Part shown: piece by piece, positions 1 through 8,162 of the stretch
Layout: each line of letters begins with the position of its first letter
Position numbering within the stretch: position 1 is the stretch's first letter
DNA from: Glaciecola sp965658765
Lineage (GTDB): Bacteria > Pseudomonadota > Gammaproteobacteria > Enterobacterales > Alteromonadaceae
Direction of reading: 5' to 3'
Assembly: GCA_965658765.1 (NCBI GenBank)
Contig: CBFHTO010000050.1
Span: forward strand, 1 to 27,085
DNA: 27,085 bases
Translations under genes and position numbers: made by a program
The notes under the pieces: generated by a model
Databases searched by the model: none
Told to the model about the DNA's origin: nothing
Seen by the model: the letters and a program-made list of their open reading frames with translations, nothing else

Positions 1-609
1 CCAATCCCATAATCCATCATTTGCGCCCAGCATAGCTAATCGCAGCCGTTCCTCATTTTTAGCAAGCTTTTCTTTTTCAAGCTCGATAGTGGCATTTTTC
101 GCAGCTAGAGATTCTGACATAGCGTTGAGAGAAACACTTAGATCATTTACTGTATCTAAGGCCTCTCTTAATTCAGTAACATCATATAAAACAACAAGAT
201 GAACTTCTAAACTATTTAATGTGATCGGCGAAGCAGAAGCCATGACGACTTTTTCTAAGCCGTTTTCACATCTTATTCTCACTTCCATTGGCTCAAATTG
301 GGAGCCTGTCTGTTCGGCCCGTTTTAGTCTATTTGACCACTCTGAAGCAACCCAAGTGCGATAGTCTGGGTCTGGATAAGCTCTAGGCCACCAGTCTTCA
401 AGTGTAGGAACGGAAGTTAGAGAGTAACCAAAGCTTTCTATAAACTGCTTATTCAAAGCTAAAATCATACCGTTCAAGTCGTTTATGCAATAGGGAACGG
501 GCGCTAGCTCAAACAGGTTTAAAAAAGCAGTATGATCATTGATAATTTTGTTGGATTCAAGAATGCTTGCATGAATATTGCTAAACAAATTTTTATCTTG
601 CTCGACCAT
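1..609 (-). CDS. PAS-domain signalling protein, C-terminus cut by window edge
   Basis: An open frame runs from the ATG at 609 down to base 1 with no stop, giving the first 203 residues of a longer protein. It is preceded by an AAGGGG ribosome-binding site (617-622) seven bases from the start. Residues about 29-148 look like a PAS fold, from FELAPVPYCINDLNG to the closing VVLYDVTE. Residues 149-188 are helical and charged, as in a coiled-coil linker. A second PAS domain begins at about 189 and reaches the typical GANDGLWDW at the edge. No signal peptide or membrane segment is visible. Such sensors usually end in a GGDEF/EAL or histidine kinase output, but that part lies outside the window, so the output is unknown. 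It lies 110 bases downstream of a PAS-GGDEF-EAL gene on the same strand. Confidence 0.85.
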   Translation of the reverse strand, partial: MVEQDKNLFSNIHASILESNKIINDHTAFLNLFELAPVPYCINDLNGMILALNKQFIESFGYSLTSVPTLEDWWPRAYPDPDYRTWVASEWSNRLKRAEQTGSQFEPMEVRIRCENGLEKVVMASASPITLNSLEVHLVVLYDVTELREALDTVNDLSVSLNAMSESLAAKNATIELEKEKLAKNEERLRLAMLGANDGLWDW

Positions 610-616
610 TTGACAG

Positions 617-622
617 CCCCTT
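617..622 (-). promoter_or_regulatory. Ribosome-binding site of the partial PAS gene
   Basis: AAGGGG on the minus strand lies seven bases before the ATG at 609 and fixes that start. Confidence 0.6.
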
Positions 623-719
623 GAAGGCAAATTTATAAGGTGAGTGAGTCTCAGTGACAATAGTATATATTTTTTTATACACTTATCCTATCGACCGCTT
701 TGAAAGATAGTTAAAAACC

Positions 720-3251
720 TTAAGAGGGTAAATTATATTCCATAAGCCATTTTTCGAAGGCTTCTGGGGGCAATGCCTGTGATATGCCAAAGCCCTGCAC
801 TACTTCACATCCCATACGCATGAGTTCTATTGCCTGCTCTGGAGTCTCTACCCCTTCGGCAATCACCTCACGCTTAAACGTCTTCGCTAGACCAATAATC
901 CCTTCTACAATGGCTCTATCCGAACTATCCATTAACATATCTCGGACAAAACTCTGGTCAATTTTGATGGTGCTTGCAGGTATCTCTTTTAAATAAGTGA
1001 GTGAAGAATAACCGGTTCCAAAATCATCTAATGCAAACCTGACGCCTAATTTTGAGGATATTTCTTCGACAACCACAGAAACACGCTCAGTCTGCAGTAA
1101 AGACGTTTCTAGTATTTCTAACTCAAGTTTGTTTCCCGCGATTTCTGGATAATCACTTAAGGAGTCTTCGATGATTTTGGGGAAATGTACATCCTGTAAT
1201 TGAAGAGACGATACGTTCACGCTCATGCTTATCGAAATTCCATTTTTTTGCCATGCAAATAGTTGTGCTAAAGATTCAGATAATACCCAAGCACCTAATT
1301 CAAGCATCAAGGGGTGAGATTCTATTAATGGCAAAAACTCGTTAGGAAAAAGTAAGCCTTTGCTTGGATGTTGCCACCTGACTAAAGCTTCCACCCCAAT
1401 GACTTTCTGATTACTCAGATCTACCTTTGGTTGATAATGAAGTACAAATTCGTTGTTGTTTAAAGCTTGAGTAAGACCTTCTAATTCAACTTGCCTATCG
1501 TGTCGTTCACGTTCGAGTTTTATGTCAAATAAGTGATAACGGTTTTTGCCAGCTTGCTTTGCTTCATACATTGCCATATCAGCGTGTCTAATAAGAGTAT
1601 CTGGATCACTTCGGTCGCTAGGAAAAAGTGTAACGCCAATGCTCGACGAGACACTGACAATGCTATTTTCAATTTCGAATGTTTGTTGTGTAGCTCGTAA
1701 TAATCTGGTCAACAAACGATCTAGCTCTTGCATGTCTTCAAGACCGTTTAATAACAAAATAAATTCGTCCCCACCTAATCTAGAAACCGTATCATTTGCT
1801 CTGACTGAACTTTCTAATTTTCTCGCGATTTTTACTAATAATTTATCGCCAAACATATGCCCGTATTTATCGTTGATTGGCTTGAATTCATCAAGGTCTA
1901 TCAAACAAATTGCTAGTATTAATTTGCTGCGTCTGCAACTCTCAAGCGCCTGTTCCATTCTATCAACGAGCAATATTCGATTTGGTAGGCGGGTGAGAGA
2001 ATCATAATGCGCCATACTTTTGAGTACTTCTTCGTGACGCTTACTTTCAGAGATGTCGGTAAAAATCCCCATATAATGCAATAAACAACCTTGAGAGTCG
2101 GACACTCGAGAAATCGTTAATTGTTCTGGGTAAACTTCTCCAGATTTTCTTCGATTCCAAATTTCTCCTTTCCAATAACTTTCTAACTCGACATGTCTCC
2201 ATATGTTTTCGTAAAACGACAGCGATTGTCTACCTGAATTTAGAAACGTAGGCTCGCTTCCTAACACTTCTGTTTCAGAGTATTCCGTAATTACGGTAAA
2301 AGAATTGTTTACACTGATTATTTTATTATCTGGGTCAGTGATGAATATACCTTCTCTAGAGTTTTCAAATACAGAAGCATGCAGTCTTACTGATTGCTCG
2401 GCCTGAACCAACTGGCTTACATCCATAAACCAAGCCATCATGCATTTCTCGTCCTCGTATGAAATATCAAGATAAGAGGCCAAGACTGATTTTATTCCCT
2501 GTTCAGGCACCTTCAATCGAACGAGTTTGTTATTAACACACTTCGAACGAGTTAACTCTGCAAGAATGCCATCATATTGTGACTTGTTTAGATAATAATC
2601 TCTTGGAGTTTGGCCTATTGTCGACTCATTATCAGTGTTGATAAGAATAGAATATCTCGCATTAGCAAAAAGTACTTTCTGCGTTTTATGAGAAGCTATT
2701 CTTACCGCTGCAGGGCTACTTTCAAGCATATAGCGAAGTTGGTCACCCGCTCTGCTTAGTTTGAGTTGTGCATGTTTTAAATCTGAGATATCAGTGTGAG
2801 TTCCTACCATGCGCCTAGGCTTACCTTCAGAATCCCAACTAACTATCTTCCCCCTCGCTAAAATCCACTTGTAATTACCATCATTACAGAGCATGCGAAA
2901 TTCAGAAGAATAGGATTTTGAGCGCCCTGACATATGTGCTGAGAGTGTTTCTTCGACTCTATGGATATCGTGGGGATGCAAACTCTTTCGCCAGGCATCT
3001 GAACTCTGTTCAAATTCGCCTTCTTTATACCCAAGCATTGCGGTCCATTGCTGAGAAAAGCTTGCTTCGCCAGATTCGATGTCCCAATCCCAAAGACCTG
3101 TCGCTGAACTTTCCAAACAACTCAAGATATATTCTGACTCATTGATCAGAAAATTCTGTTTACTATCCAGTTCTTCGAGCGTTTTAGCTTCGTTGGCATC
3201 AGAAGTATTTCGAAGTTCCGGCAAAGAGAAGTTTCGTAATTTATTTGGCAT
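720..3251 (-). CDS. PAS-PAS-PAS-GGDEF-EAL c-di-GMP turnover protein
   Basis: This is an 843-residue cytoplasmic protein with no signal peptide or membrane helix. Three PAS-like modules cover about 40-160 (PAS_3 type, with TGLWDWD and HPHD), 172-285 and 290-405 (GIFITDPDNKIISVN). A GGDEF domain follows at 415-580 with an intact GGDEF at 493-497. An RxxD product-inhibition site (R484, D487) lies exactly five residues before it. The EAL domain (590-840) keeps EAL (621-623), N679, E715, DDFGTGYSS (742-750), K763 and E799, the residues needed for c-di-GMP hydrolysis. Both diguanylate cyclase and phosphodiesterase activity are therefore possible, presumably gated by the PAS sensors. Which dominates cannot be read from sequence. 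The ATG at 3251 has only a weak ribosome-binding site. Confidence 0.93.
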   Translation of the reverse strand: MPNKLRNFSLPELRNTSDANEAKTLEELDSKQNFLINESEYILSCLESSATGLWDWDIESGEASFSQQWTAMLGYKEGEFEQSSDAWRKSLHPHDIHRVEETLSAHMSGRSKSYSSEFRMLCNDGNYKWILARGKIVSWDSEGKPRRMVGTHTDISDLKHAQLKLSRAGDQLRYMLESSPAAVRIASHKTQKVLFANARYSILINTDNESTIGQTPRDYYLNKSQYDGILAELTRSKCVNNKLVRLKVPEQGIKSVLASYLDISYEDEKCMMAWFMDVSQLVQAEQSVRLHASVFENSREGIFITDPDNKIISVNNSFTVITEYSETEVLGSEPTFLNSGRQSLSFYENIWRHVELESYWKGEIWNRRKSGEVYPEQLTISRVSDSQGCLLHYMGIFTDISESKRHEEVLKSMAHYDSLTRLPNRILLVDRMEQALESCRRSKLILAICLIDLDEFKPINDKYGHMFGDKLLVKIARKLESSVRANDTVSRLGGDEFILLLNGLEDMQELDRLLTRLLRATQQTFEIENSIVSVSSSIGVTLFPSDRSDPDTLIRHADMAMYEAKQAGKNRYHLFDIKLERERHDRQVELEGLTQALNNNEFVLHYQPKVDLSNQKVIGVEALVRWQHPSKGLLFPNEFLPLIESHPLMLELGAWVLSESLAQLFAWQKNGISISMSVNVSSLQLQDVHFPKIIEDSLSDYPEIAGNKLELEILETSLLQTERVSVVVEEISSKLGVRFALDDFGTGYSSLTYLKEIPASTIKIDQSFVRDMLMDSSDRAIVEGIIGLAKTFKREVIAEGVETPEQAIELMRMGCEVVQGFGISQALPPEAFEKWLMEYNLPS

Positions 3252-3577
3252 AACAAACAGGTACTCTGCATCACATATTACAAAAGTTTTATTAGTACCT
3301 TGCAGAACATATCACCATGAAATCACGCGGATTGCATAAACGCTAATAATTACACTGCGAATTTAAGCATATGTAAAAAGGAGGTTAAAACTTTTACGAC
3401 TTCTCAGTCTAAACTTTACTCGCAATATTTCCTTACTACTTTGGTTTCAGGTACTGTTTCAGGTACTGCGGTAAGCTTTATTTCAAACAAAAAAGCATCG
3501 TAGCAATCGAGAAGTTCTACGACACTTACTTTCTTCAAAAGAAAAATCTGTTCTTGGCGCGTGAGCAAATAGGCTGA
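3252..3577. other. Intergenic region with repeated CAGGTACT motif
   Basis: No gene was found in these 326 bases. They hold the upstream region of the GGDEF-EAL gene. CAGGTACT occurs three times, at 3258-3265 and within a perfect tandem 12-bp duplication at 3445-3468. A perfect plus-strand Shine-Dalgarno sequence (3378-3385) is not followed by a usable start codon. Confidence 0.5.
3445..3468. repeat. Perfect tandem 12-bp duplication
   Basis: TTTCAGGTACTG is repeated twice head to tail with no mismatch, at 3445-3456 and 3457-3468. It lies about 200 bases upstream of the GGDEF-EAL start. It may be a simple slippage product or a doubled protein-binding site. Confidence 0.8.
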
Positions 3578-4306
3578 CTAGCTTACTACTTTATATTTTA
3601 ACTTGTATCGTTTACACACAAATACTGAAGCTGTCACACCAATAAGCGCAGGAGCAATCCAAAAAACAATTTCCCATTGCCCAACTTCTAGAATTCGACG
3701 TGCCCCGAAGCTAAGAAATGCAGTATACGCTCCGATCCCTGAACCAATAATACTGCCAATATGTTCTAGTATGTAGCTTCTAGATGGCACATTATTTGAA
3801 AATAGATATTTCAACATTCCCGCAGACACTGCCACACTAAGTAAGCCAAAAATCAGATGTAAAGTCTGCTCATTTTTAATACCTAAAGTAACGAATACTG
3901 CTCCCCCAATGAGTAGCAAGGCAATAGGGCTCACATACGAGAATGTGCGTAAACCTTTTCGATTATTCTTATGCTTTAAGACTTCTATACCATGTCGTGT
4001 AGATACAAAGCTTAAAACCGCTAATAAGCCTAAAAACGACCAAAACACTCTTAAACCAGAAGCAATTTCTGCCGCGTTTTCAAGTTCGGCATATTGCGGT
4101 TTAGTGCTTAAAGGTGCTATCACCACCATACATGCCATAAGAAAGCCTGCAAAAGCTACAATATACATAACATTCTTATAATGATGCCCAAACTTTACGT
4201 GATTGAGATGGCCTTTCTTAGTCACAATAGGCACCCAAAATAACACTAAAGCTAAACTACCAGCCACGATATGTAACCAAAATAAAACACTGTGCAAATA
4301 AACCAT
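3578..4306 (-). CDS. Polytopic inner-membrane protein, DUF2306-like
   Basis: The protein has 242 residues and about seven hydrophobic segments that should cross the inner membrane. The first segment contains LHIVAGSLAL and is followed by KKGHLNHVKFGHHY, a His/Gly/Lys pattern like that of DUF2306-type membrane proteins. The match is by eye, and the family has no firmly assigned function. The frame is open to a TTG at 4369, but the ATG at 4306 is chosen because AAGGAG (4313-4318) precedes it by six bases. The TTG instead falls in a possible -35 box. The gene is divergent from the amidohydrolase gene and shares a 186-base control region with it. Confidence 0.7.
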   Translation of the reverse strand: MVYLHSVLFWLHIVAGSLALVLFWVPIVTKKGHLNHVKFGHHYKNVMYIVAFAGFLMACMVVIAPLSTKPQYAELENAAEIASGLRVFWSFLGLLAVLSFVSTRHGIEVLKHKNNRKGLRTFSYVSPIALLLIGGAVFVTLGIKNEQTLHLIFGLLSVAVSAGMLKYLFSNNVPSRSYILEHIGSIIGSGIGAYTAFLSFGARRILEVGQWEIVFWIAPALIGVTASVFVCKRYKLKYKVVS

Positions 4307-4312
4307 GATCTT

Positions 4313-4318
4313 CTCCTT
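4313..4318 (-). promoter_or_regulatory. Strong ribosome-binding site fixing the start at 4306
   Basis: AAGGAG on the minus strand, six bases before the ATG at 4306. It overrules the longer TTG-initiated frame. Confidence 0.75.
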
Positions 4319-4340
4319 TAATTGTCGATAGTCATAGTAA

Positions 4341-4369
4341 ATAAATGCTCGTGTAACTATAAGTGTCAA
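4341..4369 (-). promoter_or_regulatory. Possible sigma-70 promoter of the membrane protein gene
   Basis: A perfect TTGACA (4364-4369, minus strand) is followed after 17 bases by ATTTAT (4341-4346), which is a weak -10. The position, 35 bases before the chosen ATG, is sensible, but the -10 matches consensus at only three of six bases. Confidence 0.35.
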
Positions 4370-4492
4370 AAGTCATGACATAAAAAGTGACTTTTGGGCT
4401 ATATTATCAGAGTCTGTTAACAACAGAGCTGGACAACAACTTTGCTCGTCTAAGCGCTCTGTACTAAATACAAATTTTATGATGGAACGAAT

Positions 4493-5780
4493 ATGAAGAA
4501 TATTACAATAATGATATCTACAGTCTGCTTTCTATTGAGTATGTCTTGGCAGGCCCAAGCTAAACAGATTTTGATAAAGGCAGATGCGTTAGTAGACGTG
4601 AATTCTGGTGAACTTGAAAAATCTGTATTTGTTCTTGTGGAAAACAACAAAATCATTCAAGTCACAAAGCAAAATAAAAAACGTTATCCCGACTCTGTCG
4701 AGGTAATTGACTTATCTGGTTACACCTTAATACCCGGCTTGATGGATATGCATGTTCATTTGACCTATGACGCCGCAGACAACTTCTTAGCCTCAAGAGG
4801 AAACTCTGTCCCCAGACAAACAGTGAAAGCTGTAAAAAATTCAGAGCTTACATTATTAGCAGGATTTACAACCGTCCGTAACTTAGGTGGTCCAGGCTAT
4901 GCTGTTATTGCAGTGCGTGATGGCATAAATGCGCAAGAAATTCCAGGCCCAAGAATATGGGCGGCAGGCTATTCAATAGGAGTAACTGGTGGCCATTGCG
5001 ATGATAACTTCTCTCCTCCGGAGGCAAAACAAAAGTCAACAGGCGTTGCGGATGGGCCATGGGCCGTACGTCAAAAAGTAAGAGAAAATATTAAATACGG
5101 AGCAAATACAATTAAAGTGTGCGCTACAGGTGGTGTATTCTCAAAAGGCACGAAAGTAGGCATACAACAACTGACTGAAGAAGAAATTAAAGCTGCGGTA
5201 GAAGAAGCTCACATGCGCGGTATGATTGCAGCAGCGCACGCTCACGGGACATCGGGAATAAAGGCCGCGATAAGAGCAGGAATAGATTCAATAGAGCACT
5301 GTAGCTTTATGGATGACGAAGCGATTAAATTAGCTGTTGAATACGGCACTTATCTCTCCTGCGACATATACAACACAGAATATACCTTGGCATTTGGAGA
5401 AGCCAATGGTGTACCTGAGGAAAATATCAACAAAGAAAAACGAGTATCTAAAGCACAACGAGAGAGCTTTAGGCGAGCAAATGAGGCGGGCGCTAATATG
5501 GTCTTTGGTTCAGATGCNNNNNNNNNNTATATACCCGCATGGCGATAACGGAAAACAGTTTTCTCGTATGGTTCGTTTTGGTATGTCACCGATGCAAGCA
5601 CTTCAAGCCGCCACAATCAGCAGTGCTAAACTTTTAAAACAAGACAAAGTCTTAGGTCAAATTAAAGAAGGTTTTTTGGCAGATATAATTGCAGTGCCAG
5701 GTAACCCGCTGGATAACATAAACATTATGGAAAATGTCTCTTTTGTTATGAAAGACGGAAAAATATACAAAATGCCTTAA
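4493..5780 (+). CDS. Exported amidohydrolase, Xaa-Pro dipeptidase-like (interrupted by 10 Ns)
   Basis: A signal peptide (cleavage near QAQA-KQ, residue 24) sends this amidohydrolase-superfamily enzyme to the periplasm. Metal ligands are visible: HVH (87, 89), a likely carboxylated Lys in NTIKVCATGG (K208), H249/H251 in AAAHAHG, H269 in IEHC and D341 in GSD. This fits the prolidase-like/imidazolonepropionase-related group that cleaves Xaa-Pro and similar dipeptides; exact substrate is uncertain. The Ns at 5518-5527 shift the frame. Upstream ends FGSDA and downstream resumes IYPHGDNGKQF. If the gap is really three bases, the family motif DAGxYPHGDN is restored and the gene encodes 426 residues ending at 5780. 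It is therefore very probably intact. The predicted ribosome-binding site is weak. Confidence 0.88.
5518..5527. other. Assembly gap (10 Ns)
   Basis: Ten Ns lie inside the amidohydrolase gene. The reading frames on either side join only if the true gap length is a multiple of three, so ten is a placeholder. Confidence 0.95.
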
Positions 5781-5796
5781 GCTAATAGCTTAAGGC
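5774..5796 (+). terminator. Perfect 10-bp inverted repeat at the amidohydrolase stop; weak terminator
   Basis: GCCTTAAGCT and AGCTTAAGGC are separated by three bases, and the left arm contains the stop codon. The following bases (TAATGAGTAATTTAATT) hold no real T-run, so this is a poor intrinsic terminator. It could act as a 3' stabilising hairpin. Confidence 0.5.
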
Positions 5797-6170
5797 TAAT
5801 GAGTAATTTAATTGACTTAAGCAAGATAGATTTTACCATATCGAGAGTTAACACAGATTTGAAGTTAAGGGATCGGTTTGGGTCAGAATGCATAAAGACT
5901 TTGACTGGTGATCTCTGTCAGCGAACAGGCTGATTTATTTACTCTAGGGGCAAAGACCCTAATTTAGATGCTTTAAAAAATTAACATTTCGCTATATAGT
6001 AGATGAATAGAAGAGATATAAGCGTGTTGCTATGTTCGCTTAACCGCGGCCTAGCAGTGTGAAAATCTTTGGGCGTTTTTGTTTTTGGTAAAAATAACCA
6101 TAAGCGGATTCAACAATAAAACAATTCTAATAAGCTTTACCCCATTTAAACAAAGGATGATTCAACCACT
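5797..6170. other. Intergenic region, two short hairpins, no gene found
   Basis: About 370 bases contain no supported gene. Two short adjacent dyads were seen: TCAGC/GCTGA at 5918-5933 and TAGGG/CCCTA at 5945-5961. The promoter of the DUF1232 gene should lie here, but no convincing -35/-10 pair was found. Confidence 0.4.
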
Positions 6171-6713
6171 ATGTCAATTCAAATTAGCCTCGAATTAAGT
6201 GATGCCGACCTAGCGCATTTCCGTGAACTAATGAACATCGCTATAGATAAAGCGAAGTCACTCCCTGACGCAGAAGTCGTCGCTAAAGCACGAGCCCTTT
6301 GCAGTGAAATGGAAAATGCGAACTTGCCTGACTTTGTAAAAAGTCGCTTAACGTCATTAGAGTTATTGATTGACGCGCTTGAAGACGAAGAATGGCAAGT
6401 GCCGGATGACGAGCGATTAGACATTGTTACTTCCCTAGCCTACTTTAGTGAACCACATGATCTGGTACCAGACAATATTCCTGGTCTTGGATATTTAGAT
6501 GACGCCATTATGATTGAGTTGGTTATTCAAGATATGTCTCAAGATTTAGACGCATATGTAAAATTTTGCCAGTTTAGAAAAACTGAGGAAAATCGACGTG
6601 GCGCGGAAGCTCATACTAACCGTGAAAGCTGGCTTGCAGCAGAAAGAGATGAACTACGCTCCAACATGCGCAGACGCCGCACGGGTGGCAGAAGACGCCT
6701 TTTTTCTAGATAG
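6171..6713 (+). CDS. YkvA-family (DUF1232) protein with Arg-rich tail
   Basis: This 180-residue protein carries the DUF1232 signature at about 85-120: LAYFSEPHDLVPDNIPGLGYLDD matches the family pattern of aromatic-Pro-x-Asp-hydrophobic-Pro-Asp followed by GLGYLDD. The function of DUF1232 proteins is not known. The N-terminal 80 residues are acidic and helical. The C-terminus (167-180) is very basic, with RRRR and RRR runs that could bind nucleic acid or acidic lipid; this is inference. An AAAGGA lies 14 bases before the ATG, further than usual. The gene is alone on its strand and converges with ppk2. Confidence 0.8.
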   Translation: MSIQISLELSDADLAHFRELMNIAIDKAKSLPDAEVVAKARALCSEMENANLPDFVKSRLTSLELLIDALEDEEWQVPDDERLDIVTSLAYFSEPHDLVPDNIPGLGYLDDAIMIELVIQDMSQDLDAYVKFCQFRKTEENRRGAEAHTNRESWLAAERDELRSNMRRRRTGGRRRLFSR

Positions 6714-6855
6714 TTAATTGTTAGCTTGTTGTATCATTCTGGCAAAATCACCAAGTGAGAGTATATCCTAAATTCGAACTCGGATGATAAGCCTTAAGGG
6801 TGAAATATTACGGCACTAAAAAGAAATACTAGACGAATATAAATAGAATATAGAT

Positions 6856-6912
6856 AAAAAGCCCGCGAGCACAGCTAAATAATTTTAAGCATTGCTCCGG
6901 GCTTATTTTTTC
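6856..6912. terminator. Bidirectional terminator between the DUF1232 and ppk2 genes
   Basis: AAGCCCG (6859-6865) pairs with CGGGCTT (6898-6904), and GAGCA pairs with TGCTC inside it. A-rich sequence precedes it and T-rich sequence follows, so it can end transcripts from both convergent genes. Confidence 0.7.
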
Positions 6913-6964
6913 CTCAAAGAAACTTCAATTTATTCAAAATTAGTTGCTTCAATAGGAGAATATC

Positions 6965-7909
6965 TTAATTTTTATTTGATTTTGGGTGGAGCGTTTTACC
7001 TAAAATATGTCTGTCTTCTACAATCACATTACTTGCATGTCCAACAATCAAAGGGTCTGCTCCTCTTACTAAATCTTTATTTTTGTTAGGGTAAGGAAGA
7101 CTGCTTAGAAAATTATGCATGCAATTTAATCGAGCGCGCTTTTTATCATCTGATTTTACAACCATCCACGGCGCATCTGCTGTATCTGTATAAAAAAACA
7201 TAGCTTCTTTTGCCTCTGTATAGTCTTCCCATTTTTGCATAGCTAATTTATCTATGGGGCTTAACTTCCATTGTTTTAGAGGATCTGTTTCTCTTTTTGA
7301 AAATCTTGCTTTTTGTTCATCAGGGGTAACAGAAAACCAATATTTGAATAGTCTTATGCCACTTCGCACTAACATTCTCTCAAGTTCCGGAGTCTGTCGC
7401 ATAAATTCTAAATAATCACTGGGCTGACAAAAATCCATCACTCTTTCGACGCCGGCACGGTTATACCAAGACCGGTCAAACAGTACTATTTCGCCTTCGG
7501 TGGGTAAATGCTTTATATATCGCTGAAAATACCACTGTCCTTTTTCTGTTTCAGTAGGTTTTTCAAGTGCCACTACTCTACAACCACGAGGGTTCATATG
7601 CTCCATGAAACGCTTAATCGTTCCGCCCTTTCCTGCTGCGTCTCGTCCTTCAAATAGAATAACGACTTTTTGTCCGGTATCCTTTACCCACTTTTGTACT
7701 TTTAATAATTCGACCTGCAGTTGCTTTTTATGCGCTTCGTAGACACGCTTTGAGACTCTATCACTGTAAGGGTATTCACCAGATCTGAACGCTTCTGAAA
7801 TCACCTCAGGATCTAAATCTTTTGAACGATTAATTATTTCAAGCGCTTCGTCATTGTTATGAACTTCTGTTTTGCTACTATCTGGGGCAGTGGAAGAATC
7901 TAAGGGCAT
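6965..7909 (-). CDS. ppk2: Polyphosphate kinase 2 (PPK2 family)
   Basis: This 314-residue protein is a PPK2-family P-loop kinase, which transfers phosphate between polyphosphate and nucleotides. The Walker A loop is GRDAAGKGG (88-96, K94). The Walker B/lid region is FDRSWYNRAGVE (144-155). The conserved block KPTETEKGQWYFQRYI lies between them. A single PPK2 domain of this length with these motifs fits class I, which mainly makes ATP from ADP and polyphosphate; the class is inferred by resemblance only. An AAGGTG ribosome-binding site lies seven bases before the ATG. The neighbours do not suggest an operon. The ~55-residue N-terminal extension is polar and likely flexible. Confidence 0.93.
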   Translation of the reverse strand: MPLDSSTAPDSSKTEVHNNDEALEIINRSKDLDPEVISEAFRSGEYPYSDRVSKRVYEAHKKQLQVELLKVQKWVKDTGQKVVILFEGRDAAGKGGTIKRFMEHMNPRGCRVVALEKPTETEKGQWYFQRYIKHLPTEGEIVLFDRSWYNRAGVERVMDFCQPSDYLEFMRQTPELERMLVRSGIRLFKYWFSVTPDEQKARFSKRETDPLKQWKLSPIDKLAMQKWEDYTEAKEAMFFYTDTADAPWMVVKSDDKKRARLNCMHNFLSSLPYPNKNKDLVRGADPLIVGHASNVIVEDRHILGKTLHPKSNKN

Positions 7910-8162
7910 TGCATTTCACCTTTGCGTATTTTATTAGAATAAGATATTCCCAAAGACTAAGAAGATGCGATTTGTATATATCAACACGCACTCCGTAGAT
8001 ATATCTAAATGGGATTATTACAATAAAAGTGTATCAATAAGATGAGGGCTTGTAAGAGTTAAGCGATAGAGCTTTGATTCAGATCAGTGAATATTTATCA
8101 TGCTTGATGAGCTTTACAATAATACGCATTACATAGTTGATGTTATTGGTTTACAGTTGAAA

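Noticed and set aside
3371..3390. Perfect plus-strand Shine-Dalgarno sequence (AAGGAGGT) as the sign of a small gene
   Set aside because: No ATG, GTG or TTG follows at usable distance, and the upstream ATG is followed at once by TAA.
5918..5961. Two adjacent short hairpins as a small RNA
   Set aside because: Stems are only 5 bp, with no promoter or T-run terminator.
6892..7089. 65-residue plus-strand frame at the end of ppk2
   Set aside because: It begins inside a terminator hairpin and runs antisense to the ppk2 C-terminus without a ribosome-binding site.
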